Part shown: positions 53,067 to 63,811 of the stretch, piece by piece
Numbering within the stretch: the first letter of the stretch is position 1
Layout: the number at the start of each line of letters is the position of its first letter
Assembly: GCA_023417935.1 (NCBI GenBank)
Contig: JAEZDY010000024.1
Location: 186,001-250,000 of the forward strand
Direction: 5' to 3'
Length of the DNA stretch: 64,000 nt
Source of the DNA: Bacteroidota bacterium
Lineage (GTDB): Bacteria > Bacteroidota > Bacteroidia > Bacteroidales > Lentimicrobiaceae
Notes under the pieces: model-generated
Told to the model about the DNA's origin: nothing
Seen by the model: the letters and a program-made list of their open reading frames with translations, nothing else
Database searches by the model: none
Translations under genes and position numbers: made by a program

Positions 53067-56000
53067 TGTTCGTTTGTACTATCAGTTTCTATTGCCGGAA
53101 GGTGAATTTCAAAAGTAGTTCCATTTTCATCAGAAATAAAGGTAATGTTACCATTTGCTGAATCAATGATGTTTTTAACCATGGCCAGGCCAAGCCCGGC
53201 CCCGGCTGATTTGGTTGTAAAATTAGGTGAAAATATCCTTGGCTTAAGTTCATCTGGAATTCCAATTCCATTATCTGATATGAAAATATGGTGTTCGATA
53301 CCAACCGACTTTAAGGATATGTTTATTTTACCCTTTTTATCAACAGGAATTGATTGAACGGCATTATTCAGAAGGTTCACCATAACTCTGGATAGCTGTT
53401 TTTTGTCAGCATATACAAAACAAGGGTGTTCAGGATGTGAAAAAGTAATATTGAACTCACTTTGGGGTACAAACAATGCAATTGTATCCTTTATTAGCTC
53501 ATTAAGTTCCACTTTATCTGGGGAAGGTATAGGGAATTTGGCAAAATCGGAGAAGGCACTCGCTATGGCGGCCAATGAGTCAATCTGTTGTATAATGGAT
53601 GTAGTTGTTTTTTCAAGCCTCGACTCCCAATCGGGTGATTTATCCTGATATGAGCGGTATAAATGCTGGATGCTCAATTTCATAGGGGTCAAAGGATTTT
53701 TTATTTCATGTGCAATCTGACGCGCCATTTCCTTCCAGGCAGTTTCACGTTCGGTTTGTGCTAGTTTATCCACGCTATCAGCGAGTTTTTCCAGCATCAG
53801 ATTATACTCATTTATCAGGTTCCCTAGTTCATCGTCCCTGTGATAAGTAATTTTCTCATTCTTTTTATCAAGCTTTACATTGCTAAATTGATCACGTATC
53901 AACTGTAAAGGTCGTGTTACATAATTACCTACCAGAAGTGAAATAAAAACAGCAAGAGCCGTCAGTATGATATATATGTTTACGAATGTAACAAGGAAAG
54001 ATGAAATCTCTTGCCTAAGTTCATGTTCACGTGCAAAATATGGGAGATTTATATAAGCGATGAGTTCGTTTTGCTTATTCCGGAATGGTATATAGGCCGA
54101 CATATATTTGTAGCTACCAATCTGTTCATTTGTAACATAGAAGGTGCGTTGACCAACAGCTATTTCCTTGTAGGCATCAGCACTCATTAAATCAGATCGT
54201 AAACCTTCAAGAAATACTTCAGGACGAGAAGTTGCAAGTAAATCACCTTTAGTAGTGTATAGATTTATATCACTAAAAAATACTAGGGAGAACTTTGTTA
54301 ACAATTCCTGGAGGTATGGCTCCTGAAGGCTTTCCAAACTCTCAACGTCGTCTAGTTTATGTTCGATTTCAATTAATACGGAATGAGCTTTTTCACTCAG
54401 CATGTCACGATTCTTCTCTTCGTTTAGGCTCCTGATATTATGTATTGTTGTTGCACCAATCAACATAGAAGCGAACAGAACCAATGCAACAAGCATTATT
54501 TGCAACTGCGCTTTAAGGTCGGGGTATCTGTTTTTATGTATCCTTAGATTAAAGGCTGTGGTAAGTAAGAAAATAAGTATAATGTGGAATATTAGCTGGT
54601 AAGTGAATGGAGTCAATTTATCAAACAAGCTCTGGTTTTTCTTGCTGATAATTATAGAAGTATCCTTTCTCACACTATGAAAAAGATGGTTGTAGCCATT
54701 TTTATCAAAAAATCTATAATCTCCTTTATATGACTGAAATGGCTTTTCTGAAATGCTATATGAATAGTCTCCTACGTTCTTTATTAGTTCACCCTTTGAG
54801 TAGATTGCGTAGGAGTATAAACTTAAGTCATAGAATGATGCGAATGATTTATCAAGCAGCAATTCAGGGTAACCGAGGCCTTTTGGAACATATTTCTGAG
54901 TGAACTCTATGATGATGCTAGCTGATTCTCCTTTAAATGTCGTATTGTGAATCGGGATTTTGGCAATGTAACTACTTGCACCATATGATTCCTTAATGTA
55001 GAAAAGGGTCTTATTCAAGGTTTTAGCAGTAATATTCCTGATAATATTATCAAAATAGGTATTACACTCAACAATTACATCAGAAGGCTTAATCGCCAAT
55101 TGTTTACCCGGGTAGCACAGAGTTATTTGAGCATTATATTTTGACCAGTATCCGGTAAAGTATTTATCATGTAGATATTCAATACATTTTGCTTCACCTG
55201 ACGGATCATACCAGGAACTTATAAAAGCCTTATAAAGGACCGTGTCATTGAGAATGGCGCTCTCAAGATCAGCATAAAGGTACTCCCCTATTTTATCCTG
55301 ATCTGATGATAGTCTTAAGGCCATAAGTTTTCTTTCTTCATTCTCCTTGGTTACCTGATTGTGGTATAAGCAGAAGGTAGAAATGAATGTAAGCAATACC
55401 ACCAGGAGAGTAGATGACAGAATATGAGGAAACGGAAGTCGCCCTGTTACGACAGCCGTTAACAAACCCATGTACAGAATAAATAATATGAGCTCTTCCA
55501 ATTGAGGTGTATACAAGCCGGCAGATAGAAAACTTAACCATATACCTACACTGAAGATTAATAATATCAAAAGAAATGTAACAGTGCCCGCCAGCTGCAC
55601 TGATATTCTTGTTAATATATAGGTAATGAAAAAGAAACTGAGCAATATCATTGCTATTATTACGTAACCCAGCAGACTGTATACTGAGAAGTCTAGAATT
55701 TTTGATAAATTCAATTCAAATGATGAATTAATTATCAAAGTGTCAATTAAGTAGAGACTTACATAGTAGAAAAAAGTTATCAATGACAAACTCAGGATGA
55801 CAGAAATTGATGCCATACCTTTTGAAAGGCCAGAAGACTTGTAATTTTTAAACGATCGAAAAATTATAAAGCTTAAAATTGTAAAGAACAATACATTTGT
55901 TAGCAAGTCGCCTAAAGATGGCAGCAAAGGTGATGAGGCATAATTTAAGGGACTAAATAGATCGAATTCTCTGAAGAAATATGGAATATTGGCTATGAAT

Positions 56001-56743
56001 AGAACTGCTCTTAGCAATAGAACAGCAATTACAACCGTAATGACTGAGCCATAAATGCTCATACCTGAATTAATAGAATAATAATAGAGTGCAAAAACGA
56101 TGAAAATCAGGATTAATAAGGAAAGAGCATATAGAACAAATTCCTGATCACCGCTAAGTTTATGCGATTCGGTAGCATTAACAAAGAATAAAACCCTATC
56201 ATCAGCTGAAGTAACTGGATACTTACCATTTGATAGACTAATGTCATAATCAGGTGTAAGTGCATATGCGGGATTAAAAGAAGAAATTAAATAATCATTC
56301 TGATAAGGATATTTATTTTTAATCAGATCGAGAAGTACGTATTTAAAGCCATTTTTATCCGTTTTGTTTTGTTGATAGATCCCGTTAGCCGTTTGAACTA
56401 TTCTTGTAGCGGTATCATCGATATCAAAAGGAATGGAATTATCCGACCAAAATATCAATGAATCATGATGAATAACAAAAAGGGTTGTATTTCTGGGAAG
56501 TTTAACGGAGGCTAATTGGAGTTCCTTAAAGTCCTTTGCACTTCTGTGAGAAGATATCTTTTGAAGTAATGACTCACTAAGTGCAAACCTCTCATTTAAG
56601 GTTGAGTTGAATACTTCAATCTGGCGTAGAGGTGAATTATTGTACTTGACATACGAATAAATTGCTGCTGTTAGAATACAAGTAATTAATGACATCACAG
56701 TCAGTATCACTGGTAGTCTGTACTTTTTATGAATTTTCTTCAT
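53063..56743 (-). CDS. Large NtrY-like sensor histidine kinase
   Basis: A 1226-residue membrane sensor. N-terminal helix and a periplasmic stretch (about 30-200), a cluster of about eight membrane helices (about 200-460), a second large extracytoplasmic segment (about 460-700), helices, a sensor segment, HAMP (about 935-985), the DHp domain with AHEIKNPLTPMKLS (His1012) and a HATPase_c domain (NLLNNAVQSI, DNGIGIPDEL, GAGLGLAMV). The AHEIKNPLTPMKLS H-box is of the NtrY kind. No response regulator gene is adjacent. Signal unknown. Confidence 0.9.
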   Translation of the reverse strand: MKKIHKKYRLPVILTVMSLITCILTAAIYSYVKYNNSPLRQIEVFNSTLNERFALSESLLQKISSHRSAKDFKELQLASVKLPRNTTLFVIHHDSLIFWSDNSIPFDIDDTATRIVQTANGIYQQNKTDKNGFKYVLLDLIKNKYPYQNDYLISSFNPAYALTPDYDISLSNGKYPVTSADDRVLFFVNATESHKLSGDQEFVLYALSLLILIFIVFALYYYSINSGMSIYGSVITVVIAVLLLRAVLFIANIPYFFREFDLFSPLNYASSPLLPSLGDLLTNVLFFTILSFIIFRSFKNYKSSGLSKGMASISVILSLSLITFFYYVSLYLIDTLIINSSFELNLSKILDFSVYSLLGYVIIAMILLSFFFITYILTRISVQLAGTVTFLLILLIFSVGIWLSFLSAGLYTPQLEELILFILYMGLLTAVVTGRLPFPHILSSTLLVVLLTFISTFCLYHNQVTKENEERKLMALRLSSDQDKIGEYLYADLESAILNDTVLYKAFISSWYDPSGEAKCIEYLHDKYFTGYWSKYNAQITLCYPGKQLAIKPSDVIVECNTYFDNIIRNITAKTLNKTLFYIKESYGASSYIAKIPIHNTTFKGESASIIIEFTQKYVPKGLGYPELLLDKSFASFYDLSLYSYAIYSKGELIKNVGDYSYSISEKPFQSYKGDYRFFDKNGYNHLFHSVRKDTSIIISKKNQSLFDKLTPFTYQLIFHIILIFLLTTAFNLRIHKNRYPDLKAQLQIMLVALVLFASMLIGATTIHNIRSLNEEKNRDMLSEKAHSVLIEIEHKLDDVESLESLQEPYLQELLTKFSLVFFSDINLYTTKGDLLATSRPEVFLEGLRSDLMSADAYKEIAVGQRTFYVTNEQIGSYKYMSAYIPFRNKQNELIAYINLPYFAREHELRQEISSFLVTFVNIYIILTALAVFISLLVGNYVTRPLQLIRDQFSNVKLDKKNEKITYHRDDELGNLINEYNLMLEKLADSVDKLAQTERETAWKEMARQIAHEIKNPLTPMKLSIQHLYRSYQDKSPDWESRLEKTTTSIIQQIDSLAAIASAFSDFAKFPIPSPDKVELNELIKDTIALFVPQSEFNITFSHPEHPCFVYADKKQLSRVMVNLLNNAVQSIPVDKKGKINISLKSVGIEHHIFISDNGIGIPDELKPRIFSPNFTTKSAGAGLGLAMVKNIIDSANGNITFISDENGTTFEIHLPAIETDSTNEH

Positions 56744-56852
56744 TAACTGGTTGCAAGATTAAATGAAGTCGCACAAAAATCAAGCCAGTCATGGTAATTA
56801 GCATGTTGAATAGCGTGATCTATTTAATTCTCGTATAAAATGCTAAAGGTAA

Positions 56853-57764
56853 TTAATTAGCTTTCCTGAGTATATAAATCATGCTTGAATAATTCATGCT
56901 ATTCCTGCGGGCATACATATTTGATATGAATCCTCTATATAAAGCTTTAAAGTACGATCCTCTGCCGTTAATGTATCGTTCACTTAGTAATGATATATAA
57001 TATGCATCGAAGACCATTGGAACTATTTTAATGATTTTCATCTGCTGCTCATTAATAAATGCTGTGAAACTCGCACGTGTAAAATGATACAAATGCCGGG
57101 GAACATCGTACGCAGCCCAGTATTCTTTATAGAATTGAGCATCGTAGGATAGTGGGTTAGGTAAGGCAATAAATGCTATTCCATCATCGGTGAGCAGTCT
57201 ACTAACCAGCCTCATTCGTTCCTGTATATCATTAACATGTTCCAATACATGCCACATCGTAATCACATCGAATGACCTTTCAGGAAGCCTTGAAAGGTAC
57301 TCCACATCATTTACTTTAAGATTGAATTGTTTCCTTGCATAGTTTCTTGACTTCTCGTCGGGTTCTATGCCTTCCACAGTAAACCCATGACGGTAGCAAT
57401 AATCTAAAAATACACCAGTAGCACAGCCAATGTCAAGTAATCTATTGCCTGCAGAATATTTTCTTATCAGTTTAGTTTTTGAGGCAAGTGTTTTCTTTCT
57501 GATGAAATTGTAGATTGTCGATTCCAGCCCTTTGTTCTCAGTAGCATGAGAGATGTAATGTGATGATTTGTAGTATTTCCCTATTTCTGACGGTAATGGC
57601 TGAGGAAAAGTTGAAAGTAAGCCGCATTGGGTGCATTTTATGATCGAAAATTCCTCGTTTGAAAGGAAGTAATCCTTTAACACTAAGTGAGTTACGTAGT
57701 CTTTATGCCCACAAGTAGGGCATACTAATGATTGACCTTTTAATGTTTGTTCCACGTGAAACAT
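56853..57764 (-). CDS. Class I SAM-dependent methyltransferase with N-terminal zinc ribbon
   Basis: A 303-residue protein: two CxxC pairs in the first 50 residues (CPTCGHKDY, CTQCGLL), then a Rossmann methyltransferase domain with LLDIGCATGVFLDY (SAM site, about 107-120), DVITMWHVLEHV and FIALPNPLSYD. Substrate unknown; such proteins often belong to cell-surface sugar or lipid routes. The first codons (MFHVEQ) come from a parS site overlapping the start, as seen for other genes near bacterial origins. It begins 4 bp after mnmG. Confidence 0.9.
   Translation of the reverse strand: MFHVEQTLKGQSLVCPTCGHKDYVTHLVLKDYFLSNEEFSIIKCTQCGLLSTFPQPLPSEIGKYYKSSHYISHATENKGLESTIYNFIRKKTLASKTKLIRKYSAGNRLLDIGCATGVFLDYCYRHGFTVEGIEPDEKSRNYARKQFNLKVNDVEYLSRLPERSFDVITMWHVLEHVNDIQERMRLVSRLLTDDGIAFIALPNPLSYDAQFYKEYWAAYDVPRHLYHFTRASFTAFINEQQMKIIKIVPMVFDAYYISLLSERYINGRGSYFKALYRGFISNMYARRNSMNYSSMIYILRKAN
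57748..57763. promoter_or_regulatory. parS chromosome-partition site (1)
   Basis: TGTTCCACGTGAAACA, an exact match to the conserved 16-bp ParB-binding parS sequence. It lies across the stop of mnmG and the first codons of the methyltransferase gene. An identical site in the opposite orientation lies on the other side of mnmG. Confidence 0.9.
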
Positions 57765-57768
57765 TCAA

Positions 57769-59643
57769 TTAGTGCGTTATATGTACAATGAGTACAGCAA
57801 TATCAGCCGGAGATACTCCGCTTATCCTTCCTGCCTGGCCAATAGTTGAAGGCCTTTGTTTGGAAAGCTTCTCGCGTGCTTCATATGACAAAGATACGAG
57901 AGAATTGTAATTAAAGTCAGGTTTTAAAGGAATATTATCATACTCTGATAATGAGTCTGCGAGCGATTTTTCCTTGTCAATATAACCACCATATTTTATT
58001 AATATTTCAACTTCTTCCAGAACCTCTATGGCAAGATCACCCATCATTGCTATTTCTGTTTTAACCGGTGCGCTATATTCAATGAGTTCACTTAAATTAA
58101 CCTGTGGCCTTAAAGCTAAGGATGCCATCTTAGCCTTCTGCATTATAGGAGAAGTTTCAACGAGTTCCAGATAGTTGTTTATGTCATCAGGCGTTAATGA
58201 GATTCCTGCAATTAAATCTAAAGCTTTCAGAATGTACTTTTGCTTCTCCTCTACCCTATTCATTCGTTCTTTTGAAGCTAATCCAATTTTGTAGGATAAG
58301 GGGGTTAATCTTAAATCGGCTGAATTTTGTCGAAGCAATATCCTGTATTCAGCTCTTGAAGTAAACATTCTATATGGCTCATCAATGCTTTTAGTAATTA
58401 AATCATCAATTAAAACACCGATGTATGCCTCTGATCTTTTCAGTATAAATGGTTCTTTACCTGCTAATGCCAAATGTGAGTTAATACCTGCCATTAAGCC
58501 CTGAGCAGCTGCCTCTTCATAACCGGTAGTTCCATTGATCTGCCCGGCGAAGTATAGATTATCAACAAGGTGTGTTTCAAGTGTAGGCTTTAATTGATAG
58601 GGAGGGAAGTAATCATATTCTATTGCATACCCGGGTCTGAAGATCCTAACATTCTCAAATCCCGGCACCAATTTTAAGGCTCTTACTTGAATATCTTCAG
58701 GCAAAGAAGATGAGAAACCATTAACGTAATATTCTACTGTATCCCATCCTTCAGGCTCTACAAACAATTGGTGCCTGAGCTTATCACTGAAACGATCAAT
58801 TTTATCTTCTATTGAAGGGCAATATCTGGGACCTCTTCCTTCTATCCTTCCGGCATACATTGGTGAGTCGGCAAAACCTTCCCTTAAAGTATCATGAACA
58901 GCTTGATTAGTATATGTAATATAGCAACTCCGCTGATTAAGCAAAGCCGGAGTATCAGTGAAGGAAAACTTACCTGGAGCTTCATCCCCTTTTTGTTCCT
59001 CCATCTTACTGAAGTCAAGTGATCGACCATCAACTCTGACCGGAGTTCCGGTTTTTAATCTTTTCGATTCAAATCCATGTGAAATTAGGTTTCCAGTGAG
59101 GCCTTCTGAAGCCTTGTCACCCATTCTCCCACCACCAAATTGTTTAGTGCCTATATGGATAATTCCATTAAGAAAAGTCCCGTTTGTTAAAATAACCGAC
59201 TTGCATCGTATAGTTTGTCCCATAGAAGTTTTAACTCCACGAACTTTCTTCTCATCAACCAAAATTTCGGTAACAGTATCTTGCCAGAAATCGAGATTGG
59301 ATATTTGCTCTAAGGTTAATCTCCACTTTTCTGCAAACCGCATACGGTCACTTTGAGCACGAGGACTCCACATAGCAGGGCCCTTCGACTTGTTAAGCAT
59401 GCGAAACTGAATCATAGTAGAGTCTGTCACGATGCCTGAATACCCTCCGAGGGCATCTATCTCACGTACAATTTGTCCTTTAGCTATACCCCCCATTGCA
59501 GGATTACATGACATTTGCGCCATCTGCGCCATGTTCATTGTGATAAGTAATACTGATGAACCCATGTTGGCAGAAGCTGCTGCAGCTTCACAACCTGCAT
59601 GACCTGCCCCGACAACTATTATGTCATATTCTCTAAACATCAT
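57769..59643 (-). CDS. mnmG: tRNA uridine-5-carboxymethylaminomethyl modification enzyme MnmG
   Basis: With MnmE it modifies uridine 34 of certain tRNAs, using FAD. The 624 residues show the FAD motif [12 protein letters not shown] (about 10-21), [23 protein letters not shown] and the C-terminal helical part. Two ATGs occur in a row at the start; either could serve. Both sides carry a parS site, which suggests a place near the origin. Confidence 0.97.
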   Translation of the reverse strand: MMFREYDIIVVGAGHAGCEAAAASANMGSSVLLITMNMAQMAQMSCNPAMGGIAKGQIVREIDALGGYSGIVTDSTMIQFRMLNKSKGPAMWSPRAQSDRMRFAEKWRLTLEQISNLDFWQDTVTEILVDEKKVRGVKTSMGQTIRCKSVILTNGTFLNGIIHIGTKQFGGGRMGDKASEGLTGNLISHGFESKRLKTGTPVRVDGRSLDFSKMEEQKGDEAPGKFSFTDTPALLNQRSCYITYTNQAVHDTLREGFADSPMYAGRIEGRGPRYCPSIEDKIDRFSDKLRHQLFVEPEGWDTVEYYVNGFSSSLPEDIQVRALKLVPGFENVRIFRPGYAIEYDYFPPYQLKPTLETHLVDNLYFAGQINGTTGYEEAAAQGLMAGINSHLALAGKEPFILKRSEAYIGVLIDDLITKSIDEPYRMFTSRAEYRILLRQNSADLRLTPLSYKIGLASKERMNRVEEKQKYILKALDLIAGISLTPDDINNYLELVETSPIMQKAKMASLALRPQVNLSELIEYSAPVKTEIAMMGDLAIEVLEEVEILIKYGGYIDKEKSLADSLSEYDNIPLKPDFNYNSLVSLSYEAREKLSKQRPSTIGQAGRISGVSPADIAVLIVHITH

Positions 59644-59646
59644 CTT

Positions 59647-59662
59647 TGTTTCACGTGGAACA
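59647..59662. promoter_or_regulatory. parS chromosome-partition site (2)
   Basis: TGTTTCACGTGGAACA on the + strand, that is TGTTCCACGTGAAACA on the minus strand. It lies 3 bp before the mnmG start codon, 1.9 kb from the other site. Confidence 0.9.
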
Positions 59663-59807
59663 TACTATTCCGACCCGGAATAATCAACTGCTTAACCGGT
59701 TGCAAATTTACGAAATAATTGAATAGGGACTCAGGGTTATGCCATGTTTGGCAGGGTAAGCTCGACGACCTCCGGAGTACGGAGTGAAAAGAGATTATTG
59801 AGGCAAG

Positions 59808-60227
59808 TTAATTTTCAAACCATTTCAAATACAAGTCCTCTTGTGCATGCATTTGAATATTATCTGACTCATTTTTATCTTCCTGGCCGCATAGGTGCAG
59901 TATGCCATGAATTATTACACGTTGAAGTTCATTCTCGAAAGTTTTATTATAACTGGCTGCATTATCCCTGACACGATCTACACTGATGAATATATCCCCG
60001 CTGATAACACTGTCAACTGTATAATCGAAAGTAATAATATCAGTATAGGTGTCATGATCCAGATATCTTTGGTTTAATACCAGCAAATACTCATCAGAAC
60101 AGAAAATATAATTTATTGTGCCTACAGTATAGCCTTTTGATTCTATTACTGATGATATCCATTTTTGTATGGCCTGAGGTTTCTCAGGTTGGAAATCAAT
60201 CTGCTCGTTAAAAAACTTAATGCTCAT
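59808..60227 (-). CDS. ybeY: Endoribonuclease YbeY (rRNA maturation)
   Basis: Metal-dependent RNase for 16S rRNA 3' end maturation and ribosome quality control. A 139-residue protein with HGILHLCGQED near the C-terminus: His107 and His111 are the first two ligands, and Asp117 takes the third place that is His in proteobacteria. The Asp form is, as I recall, usual in Bacteroidota. Between DUF4175 and mnmG. Confidence 0.94.
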   Translation of the reverse strand: MSIKFFNEQIDFQPEKPQAIQKWISSVIESKGYTVGTINYIFCSDEYLLVLNQRYLDHDTYTDIITFDYTVDSVISGDIFISVDRVRDNAASYNKTFENELQRVIIHGILHLCGQEDKNESDNIQMHAQEDLYLKWFEN

Positions 60228-60320
60228 AAAGAATATAGTTTTTGCCAGCGTAATTTATGCCTGGACACAAATAATGGAATAAATGGATGTTGCTTTATCA
60301 ATTAATTAATAATAGTGGAG

Positions 60321-63300
60321 TTACTTTGAAGATGGAATCTGAATAAAATAACTATTGACCTTATTTCTGTAATAGCTTCTGAAAGATGGTGGAATTGTGT
60401 TGATAAGCTCAGTTTCTTTTGAAGGCAGACCGATGCTATCAAAATATTTAGCAGGATCAGGCTTTGGTAACTCTTTACCCTCGGTTGATTCCCTTTTCTC
60501 TTCCTGTTCTCTCTTCATTTCTGCTTTTTCAGATTCGAGTAAACGGGTTAATATCTCCTGTTGACGCTTCATGGTTTGCTGGTTAATGATTTTATTTACC
60601 AACTCATTCTCGGTTTTTTCCATTTCCTGAAGCATCTTTTGTATACCCTGCTGATTTACGTCTCCTTCCTTCTGCATTTCTTCTCCGTATTCCTGCAACA
60701 TTTTGCGAAGTGCCTCCTGTTGGGCTGCCATACGGGCAAGTTGCTCACTCATTTTAGAGCCACCTGACTGACCTTTCTCACCCTGTTCTCCCGGTTTTGG
60801 TTGCATTCCTTTACGCATTTGTTCCATCTGCTGATTAAGCTTTTCCTGCATCTGCCTCATTGATTTCATGGATTGCTTCCCTTGTCCGGGTTTAGGCTTG
60901 CTTTTACCTGATTTACCCGAAGCCATCATACTAAGGTTTTGTTCCATGTTTTTCAATGATTCAGAAAGCAAAAGTGCAAGGTTATTTACAGCAGTCATAA
61001 CGTACTGCTGTTTTGAGCCTGCCATTGAAATAGCACGATTCTGCATAGCCTCCATCGTCATCTCAGTATTACTGTTAATATCTCTGATTTCACGATTTAC
61101 GTAATTCTCTATCATTGCTTGTCGTTTACTTAAAGCGAGCAACGAGTCTTCTACCATTTTGAGGTTATCATTAATTTTTTTCTGTTCTTCTATTAATGAA
61201 GGGTATTTAGGATCTGAGCGATTCGTACCTTTTAGTCTGCCCATTAAATCTTCCTGTGTGAATGAAATCTTCACCAGGTTCTCAAGAATTTCTCGTAGGG
61301 CTGCCGCATCTTCTCCCAATTGTTCATCTTCCATTTCCTGTTGCATTTCAAAAAGCATATTGCTCATTTTCTGCATTTTGTCTGAAGCCTTTTTTTGATG
61401 CTCAGATGCCTTCTTCATCTGTGAATCCTTCAGTTCTTCTGAACTCTGATTGAGTTCATCTTCAGTTTCTTTTTTCTCCTGCTCAGGTATTTCAAGATTG
61501 TTTGGTTCCTCTAATTCCTTATCAAGCTTCTTTATTTCTTCAAGATCCTTCGTGATTTCTTCAAATTTTTTATTGACTTCCTCTTGCTTTTTACCAAGCT
61601 CCTCGCTCTCTTTCTTACTGCTTTCCATGGTTTCTTCAGCAAGCTTGCTCTCTTCTTCAGCGAGTTTTTTCAGGTCTTCTATTGCCTCAGTAAGTTTTTT
61701 GTCAAGTTCAAGTTGTTTGAAGAGTTCCAGATTACGATCGAGATCCTTTTCTATATCTTCTGACTGTAGTTTCATCTTCTCAAGAACATCCTTGATCTTG
61801 TCCTTATTGAGCTCATCCATCATTTTTTGTAGCTCTTCAAACATCTTTTTCATCTCATCTGACATGATGTCTTCAAAGAGTTTCTCTAGTTGTTTTTGTT
61901 TTTCGAGTATGTTTTCATCGACCTCTTTTATTTGTGACTCTTTTGAATTCATCTGTTTATTCTCAAGTTGCATTTGTTCTACCTTGTCCTGAAGGTTCTT
62001 ATGCCGCTCAATCAAATTCTCTAACTGCTTCTTGTCCTGATAGTTAAGATCTTTTTTGTTGATAAGATTCGCATTTAATTTTTCAATTTCTTTTTGAATT
62101 GCTTTTGCTTCCTTTATTGTTGCATCAAAATCACTTTTCAAGCCATCAGCATGCTTATCAACCATTTCATTTATTTCTTCAAGAGTAGGAATCTTGAAGG
62201 TCATTTCCTGTGATCGTGCTGATTTACTGCCATTTACGCCATCATTATCCCATACTTCGAAATAATAGACGATGTTTTCGCCCGGATCAAGGCCTAATGA
62301 CATTAAATCAAAGTAATAATAGAAGTTTTGCTCAGTTACATCTTTCTGTATTTGCACTTGCACTGACATTTCTGCCCCACTCTGGCCTTCACTGGTTCTT
62401 GCAAGCCTGAAATCCAGCTTGTTAAATCCATAGTCATCGCGAATTAACCCCCTGAAATACAGCTTATTATCATAAACACTGTCCTTGAACTGCTCTATAT
62501 TGATAGTTGGATGGAGATCAGGAATAACATTCGCGTATAGTAGTAACGAATCATTGTTTGTTATGAATTTATTTTGGCTGCTGATGGTTATACCGGTTCC
62601 ATCCATAAGTTTATGACTGGTACTGAAGGCATTTGAGTTAGCAGCTTCAAGTTTTCGCAGCTCATTACCCAGCCTGAAAAATATAATTTCAGCATCTCTT
62701 GTATAAAATTTCCAATTCAACGTAGTACCCTGAGGTACATTGATGTCACCCACATTGGCAATAATCTCCGGCTTACGGTTTAAATAACCTGGATATTGCA
62801 ATTCAATATCATAATTAAGGATGATAGGTTTGGGAAGAACAGTAATTGTATACTCATCAGTGTAGTAGCCCGATGCCATTAGTTTGAACTCCTGGGTATT
62901 CTGGATTTTCTTGAACGTGTAGCTATAATTAAGTTTGCTATCAGCATGCATCCGGAATTCATTACCTCCCATCACTAAAAAAACTTCAGAAGGTAATTGC
63001 TCACCAGAGACAGCTACTTCGAGCACAAAATCATCCTGCTGCACTGCAACTAATTCAGGATTAGTGATTTGTAAATTAAAAGGAAGTGGTTTTTCAAATA
63101 CCACGGAATGATTTAATAGCCTTGAACCAGGCTCTGTAAGAACCCTTGGAGTTACTACTAATAACAGTATGATTACAAGTACCGGAGGTAATGCAAGATA
63201 AAGGTAACGTTTGTTTGATGAATAATCAACCGCTGATCTGAATGGCACATTCATCAACTTTTCCGACTTCTTATTAATTCCTGCAATAATAAGATCGTAG

Positions 63301-63677
63301 TTTTCGGGAGTTTCAATTGAAAGTCTCTTTAACTGGAGTGTGTTTAATAGGGTATCCTTTACCTCGCTAAAATGCTTACCCACTACATCTGCAGCCATTT
63401 CATGCGATAAACGAGGGCCTATTTTATTGAGTTTGAGCAGAGGATCAATTATATAACGATATATCACTATAGCTCCAAGAACTAAGTAGCTATAAAAAAT
63501 TACTGTTCTCACTGTTGTAGAGAACCAAACCAATGATTCAAAAAGTGTAAAAACCAGTAAGAAGCTGCCAAGCAAAGCAATAGTGTATAGTAAGCCTTTA
63601 ATAAGAAGATTTGTGTAATACTTCCTAATAAAAGCGTCAAGCTTGTCAATCAGTATTGTGTAGTTGTCGCGTATCAT
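60321..63677 (-). CDS. DUF4175 family membrane protein
   Basis: A 1118-residue protein with two to three N-terminal membrane helices (about 26-46, 58-76, 154-172), a beta-rich extracytoplasmic part (about 200-470), and a very long charged coiled coil (about 515-800, rich in E, K and L). A Gln/Met/Lys-rich region (about 900-1070, with GKSGKSKPKPGQGKQSMKSM) follows. This is the DUF4175 plan known in Bacteroidota beside ybeY and mnmG. Function unknown; a structural role at the envelope is a guess. Confidence 0.9.
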   Translation of the reverse strand: MIRDNYTILIDKLDAFIRKYYTNLLIKGLLYTIALLGSFLLVFTLFESLVWFSTTVRTVIFYSYLVLGAIVIYRYIIDPLLKLNKIGPRLSHEMAADVVGKHFSEVKDTLLNTLQLKRLSIETPENYDLIIAGINKKSEKLMNVPFRSAVDYSSNKRYLYLALPPVLVIILLLVVTPRVLTEPGSRLLNHSVVFEKPLPFNLQITNPELVAVQQDDFVLEVAVSGEQLPSEVFLVMGGNEFRMHADSKLNYSYTFKKIQNTQEFKLMASGYYTDEYTITVLPKPIILNYDIELQYPGYLNRKPEIIANVGDINVPQGTTLNWKFYTRDAEIIFFRLGNELRKLEAANSNAFSTSHKLMDGTGITISSQNKFITNNDSLLLYANVIPDLHPTINIEQFKDSVYDNKLYFRGLIRDDYGFNKLDFRLARTSEGQSGAEMSVQVQIQKDVTEQNFYYYFDLMSLGLDPGENIVYYFEVWDNDGVNGSKSARSQEMTFKIPTLEEINEMVDKHADGLKSDFDATIKEAKAIQKEIEKLNANLINKKDLNYQDKKQLENLIERHKNLQDKVEQMQLENKQMNSKESQIKEVDENILEKQKQLEKLFEDIMSDEMKKMFEELQKMMDELNKDKIKDVLEKMKLQSEDIEKDLDRNLELFKQLELDKKLTEAIEDLKKLAEEESKLAEETMESSKKESEELGKKQEEVNKKFEEITKDLEEIKKLDKELEEPNNLEIPEQEKKETEDELNQSSEELKDSQMKKASEHQKKASDKMQKMSNMLFEMQQEMEDEQLGEDAAALREILENLVKISFTQEDLMGRLKGTNRSDPKYPSLIEEQKKINDNLKMVEDSLLALSKRQAMIENYVNREIRDINSNTEMTMEAMQNRAISMAGSKQQYVMTAVNNLALLLSESLKNMEQNLSMMASGKSGKSKPKPGQGKQSMKSMRQMQEKLNQQMEQMRKGMQPKPGEQGEKGQSGGSKMSEQLARMAAQQEALRKMLQEYGEEMQKEGDVNQQGIQKMLQEMEKTENELVNKIINQQTMKRQQEILTRLLESEKAEMKREQEEKRESTEGKELPKPDPAKYFDSIGLPSKETELINTIPPSFRSYYRNKVNSYFIQIPSSK

Positions 63678-63811
63678 TAGTAAAACCGGATTTCAAAAGC
63701 CGGATATTTTATAACGTAAGTGTATAATGCTTATTTTAAGCAGTTGATAGTCAAGATGTTTATTTATTTATCAGAGATCGTTAAAAGTTAATCAACACAC
63801 CGATGAATGAG

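Noticed and set aside
61450..61992. A 180-codon serine-rich frame on the + strand
   Set aside because: It is the mirror of the Glu/Lys/Leu-rich coiled coil of the DUF4175 gene on the other strand; serine and leucine runs are what antisense of such codons gives.
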